DNA from: a virus
DNA length: 21,903 nt
Reading direction: 5' to 3' (one strand)
IMG/VR virus record: IMGVR_UViG_3300025168_000773
Location: 1 to 21,903 of that record
Of this stretch, positions 8,401-15,964 are shown in pieces. Numbering within the stretch: the stretch's first letter is position 1; every line of letters begins with the position of its first letter. A program made the position numbers and the translations under genes. The notes under the pieces were generated by a model that had not been told where the DNA came from, made no database searches, and worked only from the letters and a program-made list of their open reading frames with translations.

Positions 8401-11400
8401 ATTTTCATACAGTACACCATCGTCGATCCATATGTTATTATATTCAACCCAGCTATCCCAAAAACCCTTAGTTGCACTTGATCTGTTATATATAACGTCA
8501 CCTGTTTGATTGAGAGGATTATTTTTTGCAACACTTGGCACAAAGTGAACACCTAGACCAAAAGCGTTTAGTAGACCTGCTTTAGTAAAACCTTCTGGTG
8601 TTTCTGTTAGTCCAAACTCATTAATAAAATTACCTACACCGTCATCACCAAAAGTAAAACCGCCGTTAACATATTGATTAGCACCTGAGTCTGGATAAAT
8701 GATACCATCCACCGTAACCTGCTGATAGTCTCCAAAAACATATGGATTAGTTCCAGAAAATTCTCCTTCAAAAGGAGATGGATGTTTTTCTACGGTATCT
8801 ATATAACTTACTAAAAATGTATCGGTAACTTCTTTTTCAGTTACCGCCATAGATTGCTTCATTATATTCTCTTGAATAATAACGTCTTTTTCTATTAAGG
8901 CGAAAAATCTACCGTCAAATTCTGGTTTGTTTTTAGTAACCTCTTGTTTGAACTCAAGAAAGTAAGTTAAGTCTCCAGCAAATGGAGGATCTATACCTGA
9001 GTCCGTAAACGAAGTTAGCATATTTGCAGAAGATCCTATCTGATCACCCCAATTTATTTTTCCACCAATACTCCCACCATCCTCACCACCAGCGGAATCT
9101 TGAGACCAATGAGTAACTATCGTCCATTTGTCAGATCGTCGTTCGCCTAGTATAACGGCTGGATCACCCACTTGTATTCTACCAACAACTCTAAATTTTA
9201 AATCACCTAAGTTATCATAATGGCCTAAAAAATTATTCCAACCAGATGGTTCTATTTCTATTGAAGTTTCAGCTGTTAGAAAATTTGGGGAGTCTGTCTC
9301 TGGGTCAAAAGCGATACCTTGGGAAGAAACGCTATCACTATTTAATTTAACTAGACCCATGTTTTTAGTAGTTATTTTTATAAAATCTGGGGCTTCGTTT
9401 TCTATTGCTATTATTTTGTATCTAGCTGATTCTTCTACTGGAGTTTGATTACCATGACCATTTTTTAATATGATATATGTTTCTTCATCTAACTTGTTTC
9501 TATCAGCAGAAGGAAACGATAACCAAATGTTACCATCTTCTGCGTTATACCAACGATCTAATACTAGATTATAGTATTCATTGGTTGTTTCTTTAACGTA
9601 GTATTTAACGTAATCCATCCACGTTAGATCTGGTTCTTCATCACTAATCATTTCTCCAGGTTTAACCCAGTCTTGTTTTAAAGTAAATCTATTAGCATAT
9701 TTTGCTAGTTGTTTTTCAACAATTATATCACCGGTCAATGTATCAAAACCGCCTGCTCCATCAGAGATAGAATAACCAGTTGATATAACGGGTGTCTCTC
9801 TACCGTATTCATCGCCAATAACTAATCCAAATTTATAATTTCTAATAGACTTTATAGATTTTTTTGGAGCTGCAAGTGTTGCAGTGTTTTCACTAGATAT
9901 TGATTGTATTAAGCTTGGAGAATGAGTTAAGTTGTATCCTTGTACGTAGTTTCCGTATATTAATCTATTCGCTGACATCTCTTGAGCCTTTGCGTATCTA
10001 GGTACGTTATCCCAAGCTCTTAGCATTTGATTTGAAGGTAAAACTTGATGGATCATTTCAGACGTTATGTTTAACTGACCTGTCAACAAAAGTGTATTAA
10101 TATTTACGCCATCATAAGTATACAACTCCCACTCTGCGTCCTTTTCTCTTTCAATAGTCTTTACTGTGTACACATTAGGCGAGTCAGTAGTTTTATATAA
10201 AACGTCAACAGCAATAACATCGTGTGGCCTATTATCAATCCAAGGAACAAAATCTTTTATAACAAGTTCACGAACAGTATTTATCATACCTAGGTTGTAA
10301 CCTTTTTTTACTTCGTAATCGTAAGGAGCAGGTAAAAACGCTAGCTCTGACCAAGGTGAAAAACTTGAATACTCTCCGTCTTCATATCTATACCTATAAC
10401 CAAATCTAACAAACTTTAATTCAAACAAAGGTTTCGTTAATTCAACAGACATTGACCACTCTAAACTAAAATCAAACACTTGTTCGTTTTTTGAAATTAT
10501 TTGTATTTTTATAGACTCAGTAGTTACTGCAACTTCTTCATTGTTGGTATCAATATATGAAATAAAAGTTGCTTTTATAATACCAGGTACATCACCATCA
10601 GCAGTCCCATTGTCTGTAAACTTTATTATATCTCCAGATCTAAAAAGAGTAGGAGCAAGTGGATTGTTAAGGTTGCCATCAGTTATAATTATTACATCTC
10701 CATTCACAACACCACTTAAGTCAGCCGTTGTTACTTCAGCTACTGATATTGAAGAATCGCTCCTAGAGTCCATATGTAGTGTTGGTGCCATTCTAGGCGC
10801 TTTTCTTAAGACAGTTATGTGTTCTTCTTTTAAATCTGAGTTAATAGCAAACTCTAAATCAGAAACAGTAACAAGATCAGCACCTGGTAAAGCAAGTGGA
10901 TCTTCAACCATTAATCTAGTGTGAGTATTAAAGTTATCTGTTCCAGCTTTACACCTTGTTATATTTATTTTTTTAGGCTCACTATGGTTGTCTGTCCAAA
11001 ACAATAAGTCGTCTATAATATTTATACCTGTTATTCTAATAGTTTTGTTAAATTTTAATAATCTATCTTCTTCTGGTATTTCAAATTTTAAGGCAACGCA
11101 ATTAGTAAACGTCCAAGTAGCAGGCTCAGCTTGACTAAACAGTGTTATAGTATCACCAGATATACTGCTTATTATAGCACCTGGAATTAAATTATTATCA
11201 TCTGCATCAAGAGCTGTAACTACCATACCAACTCTATATAACGAGTCGGCACCTGTGATATTAAAAGAAACATCATCGGTAAAAGTTGGACTACCAGCGT
11301 TAGCATACGTAGATGTAACTGCGAATCTATCAACCACAACAGGAGTTGTTGCTCCGTTGATGTGCTGCTCAACTATGTTATCATAGTAAATTGTTTGTGA

Positions 11401-11730
11401 AGTTATATCGCTTGAACTAGTTGGAACATCAGTACTACAAGCGAAAAAGAAATATGCTACATCATTTTTTTCGTAAGAAATGCTAGCAACAGTATACATT
11501 AAATCATTTGAACCAGGTTGAATAGAACTACCCATTGATGCTGTACCCATTATATTTTGTACGGTACCAGCATCACCAAGACCCACATTTTCACCACTAT
11601 CACCAACCTGTCCATCAGTTGTTCTAACTTGGATATTCATTGCATCTCTATATTCACCGTTTGGAACAAGTCTTTCGTCAAAATCTTTGTTCATCTTACC
11701 AGCAGTAAAAGTGTGTTTAATTTCTGCCAT
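5419..11730 (-). CDS. Giant tail hub / DNA-stabilisation-type protein (2103 aa)
   Basis: The N-terminus (residues 4-32) carries HTFTAGKMNKDFDERLVP and then NGEYRDAMNIQV, a signature I associate with the tail hub or packaged-DNA stabilisation proteins (P22 gp10-like/T7 gp12-like beta-propeller) of crAss-like and marine podoviruses. Further conserved-looking blocks are LLFWTDNHSEPKKINITRC (about 240-258), VKYYVKETTNEYYNL (about 705-720), GLTPISNVGMKSWF (about 1840) and SFNEASKGWVSFKSFIPQSG (about 1895-1915). Known relatives are much shorter (P22 gp10 about 470 residues, T7 gp12 about 790). The extra length comes largely from an Asn/Gly/Asp-rich central part at about 1000-1550. It includes a run of five glycines near 1266 and a DGILGTSDD segment near 1560 that might bind calcium. 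The gene starts 4 bases after the connector gene stop, so it is probably translationally coupled. The central expansion could be a surface-exposed or host-contact domain. Confidence 0.9.
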   Translation of the reverse strand: MAEIKHTFTAGKMNKDFDERLVPNGEYRDAMNIQVRTTDGQVGDSGENVGLGDAGTVQNIMGTASMGSSIQPGSNDLMYTVASISYEKNDVAYFFFACSTDVPTSSSDITSQTIYYDNIVEQHINGATTPVVVDRFAVTSTYANAGSPTFTDDVSFNITGADSLYRVGMVVTALDADDNNLIPGAIISSISGDTITLFSQAEPATWTFTNCVALKFEIPEEDRLLKFNKTIRITGINIIDDLLFWTDNHSEPKKINITRCKAGTDNFNTHTRLMVEDPLALPGADLVTVSDLEFAINSDLKEEHITVLRKAPRMAPTLHMDSRSDSSISVAEVTTADLSGVVNGDVIIITDGNLNNPLAPTLFRSGDIIKFTDNGTADGDVPGIIKATFISYIDTNNEEVAVTTESIKIQIISKNEQVFDFSLEWSMSVELTKPLFELKFVRFGYRYRYEDGEYSSFSPWSELAFLPAPYDYEVKKGYNLGMINTVRELVIKDFVPWIDNRPHDVIAVDVLYKTTDSPNVYTVKTIEREKDAEWELYTYDGVNINTLLLTGQLNITSEMIHQVLPSNQMLRAWDNVPRYAKAQEMSANRLIYGNYVQGYNLTHSPSLIQSISSENTATLAAPKKSIKSIRNYKFGLVIGDEYGRETPVISTGYSISDGAGGFDTLTGDIIVEKQLAKYANRFTLKQDWVKPGEMISDEEPDLTWMDYVKYYVKETTNEYYNLVLDRWYNAEDGNIWLSFPSADRNKLDEETYIILKNGHGNQTPVEESARYKIIAIENEAPDFIKITTKNMGLVKLNSDSVSSQGIAFDPETDSPNFLTAETSIEIEPSGWNNFLGHYDNLGDLKFRVVGRIQVGDPAVILGERRSDKWTIVTHWSQDSAGGEDGGSIGGKINWGDQIGSSANMLTSFTDSGIDPPFAGDLTYFLEFKQEVTKNKPEFDGRFFALIEKDVIIQENIMKQSMAVTEKEVTDTFLVSYIDTVEKHPSPFEGEFSGTNPYVFGDYQQVTVDGIIYPDSGANQYVNGGFTFGDDGVGNFINEFGLTETPEGFTKAGLLNAFGLGVHFVPSVAKNNPLNQTGDVIYNRSSATKGFWDSWVEYNNIWIDDGVLYENRPQADLMYVFLDGARARKYSPPTSTPNVDGYEFHSVNDTNIDGGRASFAYKPTALDQGGADAGTLGRMCFGYQDRTANPVGASVFGGNGDNPSNLMAIAFKNAMGIPGNHFQFKDDTTNNGMPHVYRIINQNASGEAVLGIQSTQNGINHGRTQGGGGGNIDVNTNSEYFNDQNGYWGDFNNPVGDDTGYGVGFHGSLRDLPWTEVHSNTDDQDLYIDIDDAFGNPQNRLLSGAGGFIVDNAIVNARNSNQSMNDVVAPNGVGGAQIPNMASNNGLSIGNPPAIGSGSGEGFLQFGISAYGAFSNDNNTVSSAKRAGIRIEFRRLDPDTGELTNQGIAPEVFDPRALTRHDGNGFFVMEMVEFISTGEGDEDISTDGAVWETEPKEDIGLDLYYEATQAIPMVVSQSNWSTFAPFNCKIIVKAEDDNGNLSIVDLSDTSVDVISEGEDGILGTSDDITTPGAATKEDFHMANIIFTNTGAAVNIKHFDIVGGFYANNEDIVVDNFITFVHNDGLETTTKVLGFVDVDGNPSSTATGYYAIDTNAWKYPVKLSWFNCYSFGNAVESDRIRDDYNASMIDNGVKVSTTVSGYKEETKKSGMIYSGIYNSTSGVNDFNEFNMAEKITKDLNPSYGSIQALKTRDRDVVVFTEDKVLRVLSNKDAVFNADGKPQLIATNRVLGEAMPFAGEYGISKNPESLATDQYRMYFTDKQRGAVLRLSGDGLTPISNVGMKSWFRQNLKTAPSILGTFDKVNGEYNVTLGYNIHIPTDFTQFTQAEQTNILNRTISFNEASKGWVSFKSFIPQSGESVGGKYITTQASDIHQHYVEILDANREDTNRNKFYGAETAADSTLTVLFNDTPGIIKSFQTMNYEGTQSRVNQFWNGTDPSGLNPGIVYTDGEYYNLVGKHGWYVESFETDQFNQITNPGQSAHVPEFINKENKWFNKITGVLQPENEIPGNIDSSEFTVQGIGIPTSSNVPPQTDFTLTVQNDPDN

Positions 11731-11734
11731 AATA

Positions 11735-12637
11735 TTACTTTATTTGTTTACTTAATCCTTTAAGCACTTGAGTAAATTCTTCAATTTTAATATTAGATAA
11801 TCTTATTTTCGCTTTTCTAGTTTCAGCAAACCTTTCTTTTTTAAACCTTAGAACAATGTACTCTGGTATGTTAGTTCTTGATGCTAAGATACCATAAGCT
11901 ATATGTTTATAAACAGCCTCTTCAGCAAATTTATGCACAACCATTTCAGCATCTGTACCTAACCCATCACTGATATATTTTAATGTAACTGTTTTTCCTG
12001 CCAACGCTGAGCTAAAATGTATTAAACCTTTTAGATAGTCTATATAAAAAGAACCATTATCTTGGGCGTACTGAGGATCTAGACCATATCTTCTACCTCT
12101 ATTGTCTACCTCAACATCAGTTGAACTATCTGTGCTTGAGGTTACTGAAGTTTGATCTTGGTAACTCTCCCAAGTATTACTACCACTTGCTTGTTCTGTT
12201 AAAATACCATCGTCTGTTAAACTAGCATCACCATCAACATCTGTATACTGGTAAACTCCAGCAACGTCTTGTGTTATTGAAAATGGATTAGATGTTTTAC
12301 CTGTTGGATATAGTACTCTTTCAATTCCATCGCTACCAATTCTAACTAGTTTAACATAATTAACATAATCATGAGGAAGAATCATTGTTAATGAAGGCGG
12401 TATTTCTATTTCTTGAGACTTAACAGATCTAAATACATCGTACGAAAGCTCTTGTATAGCTCTCATTCCATGGAACTGAACATCTGTTCTATTAACTTTT
12501 GATATTAATTTGCTTTCTCCAACATAAGCTACCATGAAAGCATTTATAATATGTTCAAGTGAAGTAAACTGATAGTTACCGTAACTAGCAGCTGTTGTGT
12601 AATAAGTATTTTGACTTGTTCCGTCTAGTAATCCCAT
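11735..12637 (-). CDS. Head-tail connector / tail-tube adaptor protein (300 aa)
   Basis: The N-terminal half is helical then beta: YQFTSLEHIINAFMVAYVG, then VQFHGMRAIQELSYDVF and SQEIEIPPSLTMILPHDYV (residues about 23-93). This pattern is familiar from adaptor/tail-tube genes of crAss-like and environmental Bacteroidota podoviruses. An acidic Ser/Thr-rich linker spans about 135-180. Next comes a strand segment (YLKGLIHFSSALAGKTVTL), then an amphipathic, very basic C-terminal helix (about 240-300) ending SKQIK. Such a protein usually forms a ring joining the portal to the tail hub, comparable to T7 gp11 or P22 gp4; that is inference from position and shape. It is translationally linked to both neighbours: two bases separate it from the preceding stop and four from the next start. 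Confidence 0.88.
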   Translation of the reverse strand: MGLLDGTSQNTYYTTAASYGNYQFTSLEHIINAFMVAYVGESKLISKVNRTDVQFHGMRAIQELSYDVFRSVKSQEIEIPPSLTMILPHDYVNYVKLVRIGSDGIERVLYPTGKTSNPFSITQDVAGVYQYTDVDGDASLTDDGILTEQASGSNTWESYQDQTSVTSSTDSSTDVEVDNRGRRYGLDPQYAQDNGSFYIDYLKGLIHFSSALAGKTVTLKYISDGLGTDAEMVVHKFAEEAVYKHIAYGILASRTNIPEYIVLRFKKERFAETRKAKIRLSNIKIEEFTQVLKGLSKQIK

Positions 12638-12639
12638 AG

Positions 12640-13404
12640 TTAACTATTTTGTTGTTGTTGTGTTACTTGCATTTGACCAGCACCTGCCTGTTGTAAATCT
12701 GGTTTCTGTATTGTAATACCAGCTAGTATTAGTATTTTATTTACTAAGTTTTCCTCTTCACTAGCATGTAACTCAAACGCCTGTGCGTCTGTAGCTGAAG
12801 CGTTATACAGTGCTTTCTCATTAATTATAACATATGTCCAATTAGGTGTATGAGGTTCTCTATAGTATTCAAGTGCATGAGAGTTTGTTGCTACGTATCC
12901 TATTGGGTAAATACGAATGGTTGGATTACCATTTCCATCATCACCAAAATAAACATAAACTTGTCTGTTTAATGTTGGAGCTGTTAATGGGTTTTCTAAT
13001 ATATAGTCGAGTTCTCTTGAACTTATTCTTTCTACTATCTTACCAGCACTTCCACCCGCTACCGTTGTCATCTGCGATGTTGTAGTAATTTTTATTATTC
13101 TTCTATCATTTATGTTTGCTACTAATAAAATAGCACTACCATTTGCAGCGTTGGATACACTTATATTGTCAGTTTTTATAAAAGAAGATAACTTCTGCTC
13201 AATAACTTCTTTTGAATCAGATTGTTGCATTTGATTTTTAGGCTTCTGCTCTGCAACACCTAGTTGATAAAAATAATTTTCATATATTTCGTTTTGAGCT
13301 CTATCGGCTAATAAATTAAACTCTTGAGGAGTTATATAGCCTCTTTGTTCTTTATTAGCTAAAGCTAAAACCTTTTGATACACTGTGTCTACTGATACTG
13401 CCAT
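12640..13404 (-). CDS. Head-completion / ring-type connector protein (254 aa)
   Basis: The first 45 residues form a helical domain containing TVYQKVLALANKEQRGYITP and EFNLLADRAQNEIYENYF. This N-terminus is common in virion proteins of crAss-like and other Bacteroidota phages. The middle is beta-rich (RRIIKITTTSQM; RQVYVYFGDDGNGNPTIRIY). The C-terminal part has a helix (EENLVNKILILAGITI) and ends in a Gln-rich tail. There is no enzyme motif. It precedes the 300-residue adaptor by two bases, so the pair probably assembles together as rings below the portal; which ring each makes cannot be told from sequence alone. It is the first gene after the terminator at 13469-13496, in a leader of about 60 bases containing an ATAATAGTATAAATA motif, so it may have its own promoter. 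Confidence 0.87.
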   Translation of the reverse strand: MAVSVDTVYQKVLALANKEQRGYITPQEFNLLADRAQNEIYENYFYQLGVAEQKPKNQMQQSDSKEVIEQKLSSFIKTDNISVSNAANGSAILLVANINDRRIIKITTTSQMTTVAGGSAGKIVERISSRELDYILENPLTAPTLNRQVYVYFGDDGNGNPTIRIYPIGYVATNSHALEYYREPHTPNWTYVIINEKALYNASATDAQAFELHASEEENLVNKILILAGITIQKPDLQQAGAGQMQVTQQQQNS

Positions 13405-13415
13405 GATTTATAATA

Positions 13416-13430
13416 TATTTATACTATTAT
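13416..13430 (-). promoter_or_regulatory. Candidate promoter/leader element ATAATAGTATAAATA
   Basis: The motif lies between a terminator hairpin (13469-13496) and the ATG at 13404, where restarting transcription for the connector and tail genes would need a promoter. Related sequences occur upstream of the 213- and 360-residue genes. The placement is reasonable, but the sequence is low-complexity A/T and there is no clear upstream -33/-35 box. Confidence 0.3.
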
Positions 13431-13465
13431 AATTACATAATAAAGCGAAAGGTTAGCATTTAAAT

Positions 13466-13496
13466 AAAAATAGCCACCCCGTTAAGAGTGGCTATT
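13466..13496 (-). terminator. Intrinsic terminator after the 277-aa gene
   Basis: On the minus strand AATAGCCAC and GTGGCTATT form a perfect 9-bp stem (arms 13488-13496 and 13469-13477) with a 10-base loop, followed by a T-rich run (TTTTTATTTA overlapping the stem base). The hairpin lies about 20 bases after the stop of the 277-residue gene. It should end or attenuate leftward transcripts from the capsid region before the connector/tail genes. Confidence 0.88.
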
Positions 13497-13516
13497 AATA
13501 ATTATTGTTAAAGATA

Positions 13517-14350
13517 TTAATTTAATCGTTTCTCAATATTGTTATATATCTCCATTCCTTCATCAGTTTTAAACCAATGCGCTAATGCTGTATATGGATG
13601 CTCATCAAAAGGAACTGTCATTAGTTTTCTATTATTAGAACCCCAATTAAAAGTTCTTTGATCTGACGATAGTTTAATAATACCTAGTTCAGTAGCTTTA
13701 ATACCAAAATTCCTAAGCACTACATTTTCGTCATTAACCAACTCTAAGAATAGCTCTGGGTTTCTTTTAGCGTATAGTAACAAATCTCTTCTAAGCTCCT
13801 TAGAATCCATCGTAGATACAGCTGATCCCTTTTCTACTCTCATGATAGCTTCGCCTAAATCTATATCTACATCTTTAGCAGCATTCAAGGCTTCTATTTC
13901 CATTTCCAACCAAGCTATTTGACTTTTTGCTTTTGCAATTGGTTTGTCTTCACGGAACATAACATCTCTATCTGGATGATATAATGATAATAATTTTTGA
14001 AGTACAGTTTTTTCTTTAGGAACCATTAAAAAGCCAGTTCTAAAAACAATATGCTCTAATCTTTGATCTCCTTTCATTTCATCAACAAATGTTGTTCTTT
14101 GATTTGAACAATATTTTAATTCTCTTTCGTAACCTTTCTCTTCATCAAACCAATGTATGTTTGCAGATCTAATCATTCTTGATAAAGGTTTTTTGCCGCC
14201 TTTTAAAAAATACATTCTATCTTTTATTTCCCATTCATCTTTTTTAGGTTTAGCTTCTACTTTAGGAGCTTTAACCACAGGTTGTTCCATAACAACCGTT
14301 TCTTCTTGAAGTGTTTCAACTTCAATTTTTGTTTCTTTTTTCTTTGCCAT
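13517..14350 (-). CDS. Conserved virion-region protein of unknown function (277 aa)
   Basis: The N-terminal 40 residues are a Lys/Glu/Val/Pro-rich disordered tail. The body starts with EWEIKDRMYFLKGGKKPLS and continues with IHWFDEEKGYERELKYC, then VPKEKTVLQKLLSLYHP (about 110-127). Next is a helical pair at about 138-160 (SQIAWLEMEIEALNAAKDVD) and a helical C-terminal half ending in a Tyr/Trp-containing segment. From memory the LKG-x-x-x-PLS start and VP-x-x-x-x-VLQ-x-L-L-x-x-H-P block recur in proteins next to capsid genes of Bacteroidota phages, with no assigned function. Placement between two terminators, directly after the capsid gene, suggests a virion component (head decoration or completion) made at a level different from capsid. 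No catalytic motif or membrane segment is visible. Confidence 0.87.
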   Translation of the reverse strand: MAKKKETKIEVETLQEETVVMEQPVVKAPKVEAKPKKDEWEIKDRMYFLKGGKKPLSRMIRSANIHWFDEEKGYERELKYCSNQRTTFVDEMKGDQRLEHIVFRTGFLMVPKEKTVLQKLLSLYHPDRDVMFREDKPIAKAKSQIAWLEMEIEALNAAKDVDIDLGEAIMRVEKGSAVSTMDSKELRRDLLLYAKRNPELFLELVNDENVVLRNFGIKATELGIIKLSSDQRTFNWGSNNRKLMTVPFDEHPYTALAHWFKTDEGMEIYNNIEKRLN

Positions 14351-14373
14351 AATATAATATAATAAAAATTAAT

Positions 14374-14407
14374 AAAAATAAAGAGGCTAGGGTTTCCCCT
14401 AACCTCT
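14374..14407 (-). terminator. Strong intrinsic terminator after the major capsid gene, GAAA loop
   Basis: On the minus strand AGAGGTTAGGG and CCCTAGCCTCT form an 11-bp stem (10 Watson-Crick pairs plus one G-U) closed by a GAAA tetraloop, followed by TTATTTTTATT. The arms are 14397-14407 and 14382-14392. It starts 16 bases after the capsid stop codon. The stable loop, GC-rich stem in AT-rich DNA and T-rich run are textbook features. It probably limits readthrough from the highly expressed capsid gene. Confidence 0.92.
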
Positions 14408-14422
14408 CTAAAGTGATTGTGC

Positions 14423-15940
14423 TTACTTCATTAACATGAAATTGTTAGCACCTTGTGTAACTAAACATCTTTCTGATAGATAATGTACTTCCATCGCGTC
14501 TAATGCAGATGTAGTAGCTCCAACAGAACCAGTAACCCAAGTTTTCATCTTTCTGTTATCCGTAGCAGAAGCTCTGTAACGAACGTGTAAGAAAGGTCTT
14601 TTTAGATTTTTTCCTAAAGACTGATCATAAACTGAAGTAGTTCCAGCTGGTATCATAACACCACGGATAGCTGCACTACCCGCTCTATCGTTAATACCAC
14701 CTCTTGTAGCTTTATCGTTTAAGTATCTAAAGTCAGATTTATAGAAGTCATAAGAACCTCGTCTAAATCCTGAGAAACCTAAGTTTAATGCCATATCTTC
14801 ATCGTTGTCAAATACTCCATAAGAAGTACCACCAGCTCCGTAAGAATTCATTGAAGCTAGCATGTCGTCTACAGCAAGAGATGTTGCTCTATTTATAAAC
14901 ATCATGTTTTCTTCAATAGCACCTTGCTTATCAAACTCAGCTAAAATAGCATCAAATTCAGCTAAATCAGTAGCAGCATTAACACCTGTAACACCAGAAG
15001 TTACATTACCTCTATTTTCAATAGCAGCAAATAAACCCTCAGTACCATGTCCACCAGGTCCAGAATCATCTCCATCAGTTGATGCAAAGAAACCATCGGC
15101 AGCACCTATGATAGAATTAGCAAGGGTTTTTTCAGCTTCAAGCATTGCCATTTCTAAGTAATCAGTAAATCTAGCTCTAGTATCACCTTTAGCTTTCAAA
15201 TACCATAAGTAACCGTTTTGCCCTTCTTCACCAGTAACTTCAACCCAACCAATTTGAGACGTATCAGATCCAGAGATCTCATAGTAATCTTTCATTATAA
15301 TTGGTTTGTTGCTAAAAGATTTAAAAGTAGGTTTTATAGCTGTTCTACTATCAGAACCTGTCGCTCCTGTAATAGCACTGTAAGCTTGACCCTTGTTATA
15401 CTCAGACCCTACAACTAATAAAGTTGAAGTACCTAAAGTAGTAACAGCTGTTGCGTGATCAGCTAAAGTAGCTTTATCATAAGCTTCAACAGAAACAATA
15501 GCTGTAGCTGGAGTTTCTGTAACTAAACACTTAGTAACGATACCAGCACTTGCAATAAGTACTATATCATTAACTCTAATACCGTGAGATGCTGGAGTGA
15601 ATCCATCACCTGATACATTGCCGTCGATATCAGCTAATACTGTAAATGTACCACCACCATCACCTGCTACCACTACAGTACCAGTATAAGATAAGTGTAA
15701 TCTTGATTGTTCAGACCAAACAACCTGATCAGATTGCATTGCCTCTTCTGCGCCAACTTTAGCTAAAAAACCTGAAATTGTTCTTTGTCCGAACACTTCA
15801 GCTTCTTTTTCCATTAAGTCTGGCAGGTATTGTTGGGACCAATCATTAGTCCCGCTTGTAAAATCGATGTAGTTTGAGTTTAGTGTTTGCTGCTGTGGTG
15901 CCGCAACACTGTTCAAGTCACCGCCTGCTGTAATTGCCAT
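14423..15940 (-). CDS. Major capsid protein (505 aa, HK97-like fold expected)
   Basis: Order and sequence fit a crAss-like/Bacteroidota-phage major capsid protein. There is an N-terminal arm at about 20-80 and a beta-rich, Gly/Thr/Val-rich insertion at about 85-180. A conserved-looking core block (GYLWYLKAKGDTRARFTDYL, residues 243-262) leads into the long spine-type helix to about 280. A C-terminal block at 443-503 contains KNLKRPFLHVRYR, MEVHYLSERCLVTQGANN and FML. The C-terminal ERCL-x-x-QGA-x-NF ending is the clearest family sign I recognise. The usual length in this group is near 500 residues, so it looks complete. It follows the scaffold-like gene by 24 bases and is followed at once by a strong terminator, as expected for the most abundant virion protein. 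The fold is inferred; a structure prediction would settle it. Confidence 0.93.
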   Translation of the reverse strand: MAITAGGDLNSVAAPQQQTLNSNYIDFTSGTNDWSQQYLPDLMEKEAEVFGQRTISGFLAKVGAEEAMQSDQVVWSEQSRLHLSYTGTVVVAGDGGGTFTVLADIDGNVSGDGFTPASHGIRVNDIVLIASAGIVTKCLVTETPATAIVSVEAYDKATLADHATAVTTLGTSTLLVVGSEYNKGQAYSAITGATGSDSRTAIKPTFKSFSNKPIIMKDYYEISGSDTSQIGWVEVTGEEGQNGYLWYLKAKGDTRARFTDYLEMAMLEAEKTLANSIIGAADGFFASTDGDDSGPGGHGTEGLFAAIENRGNVTSGVTGVNAATDLAEFDAILAEFDKQGAIEENMMFINRATSLAVDDMLASMNSYGAGGTSYGVFDNDEDMALNLGFSGFRRGSYDFYKSDFRYLNDKATRGGINDRAGSAAIRGVMIPAGTTSVYDQSLGKNLKRPFLHVRYRASATDNRKMKTWVTGSVGATTSALDAMEVHYLSERCLVTQGANNFMLMK

Positions 15941-15964
15941 AATATATTTTTTTTAAATTATTAA

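Noticed and set aside
7800-8500. Diversity-generating retroelement variable region in the giant tail protein
   Set aside because: No reverse transcriptase, template repeat or duplicated near-identical segment is visible in the window; the Asn/Gly-rich composition alone is not evidence.
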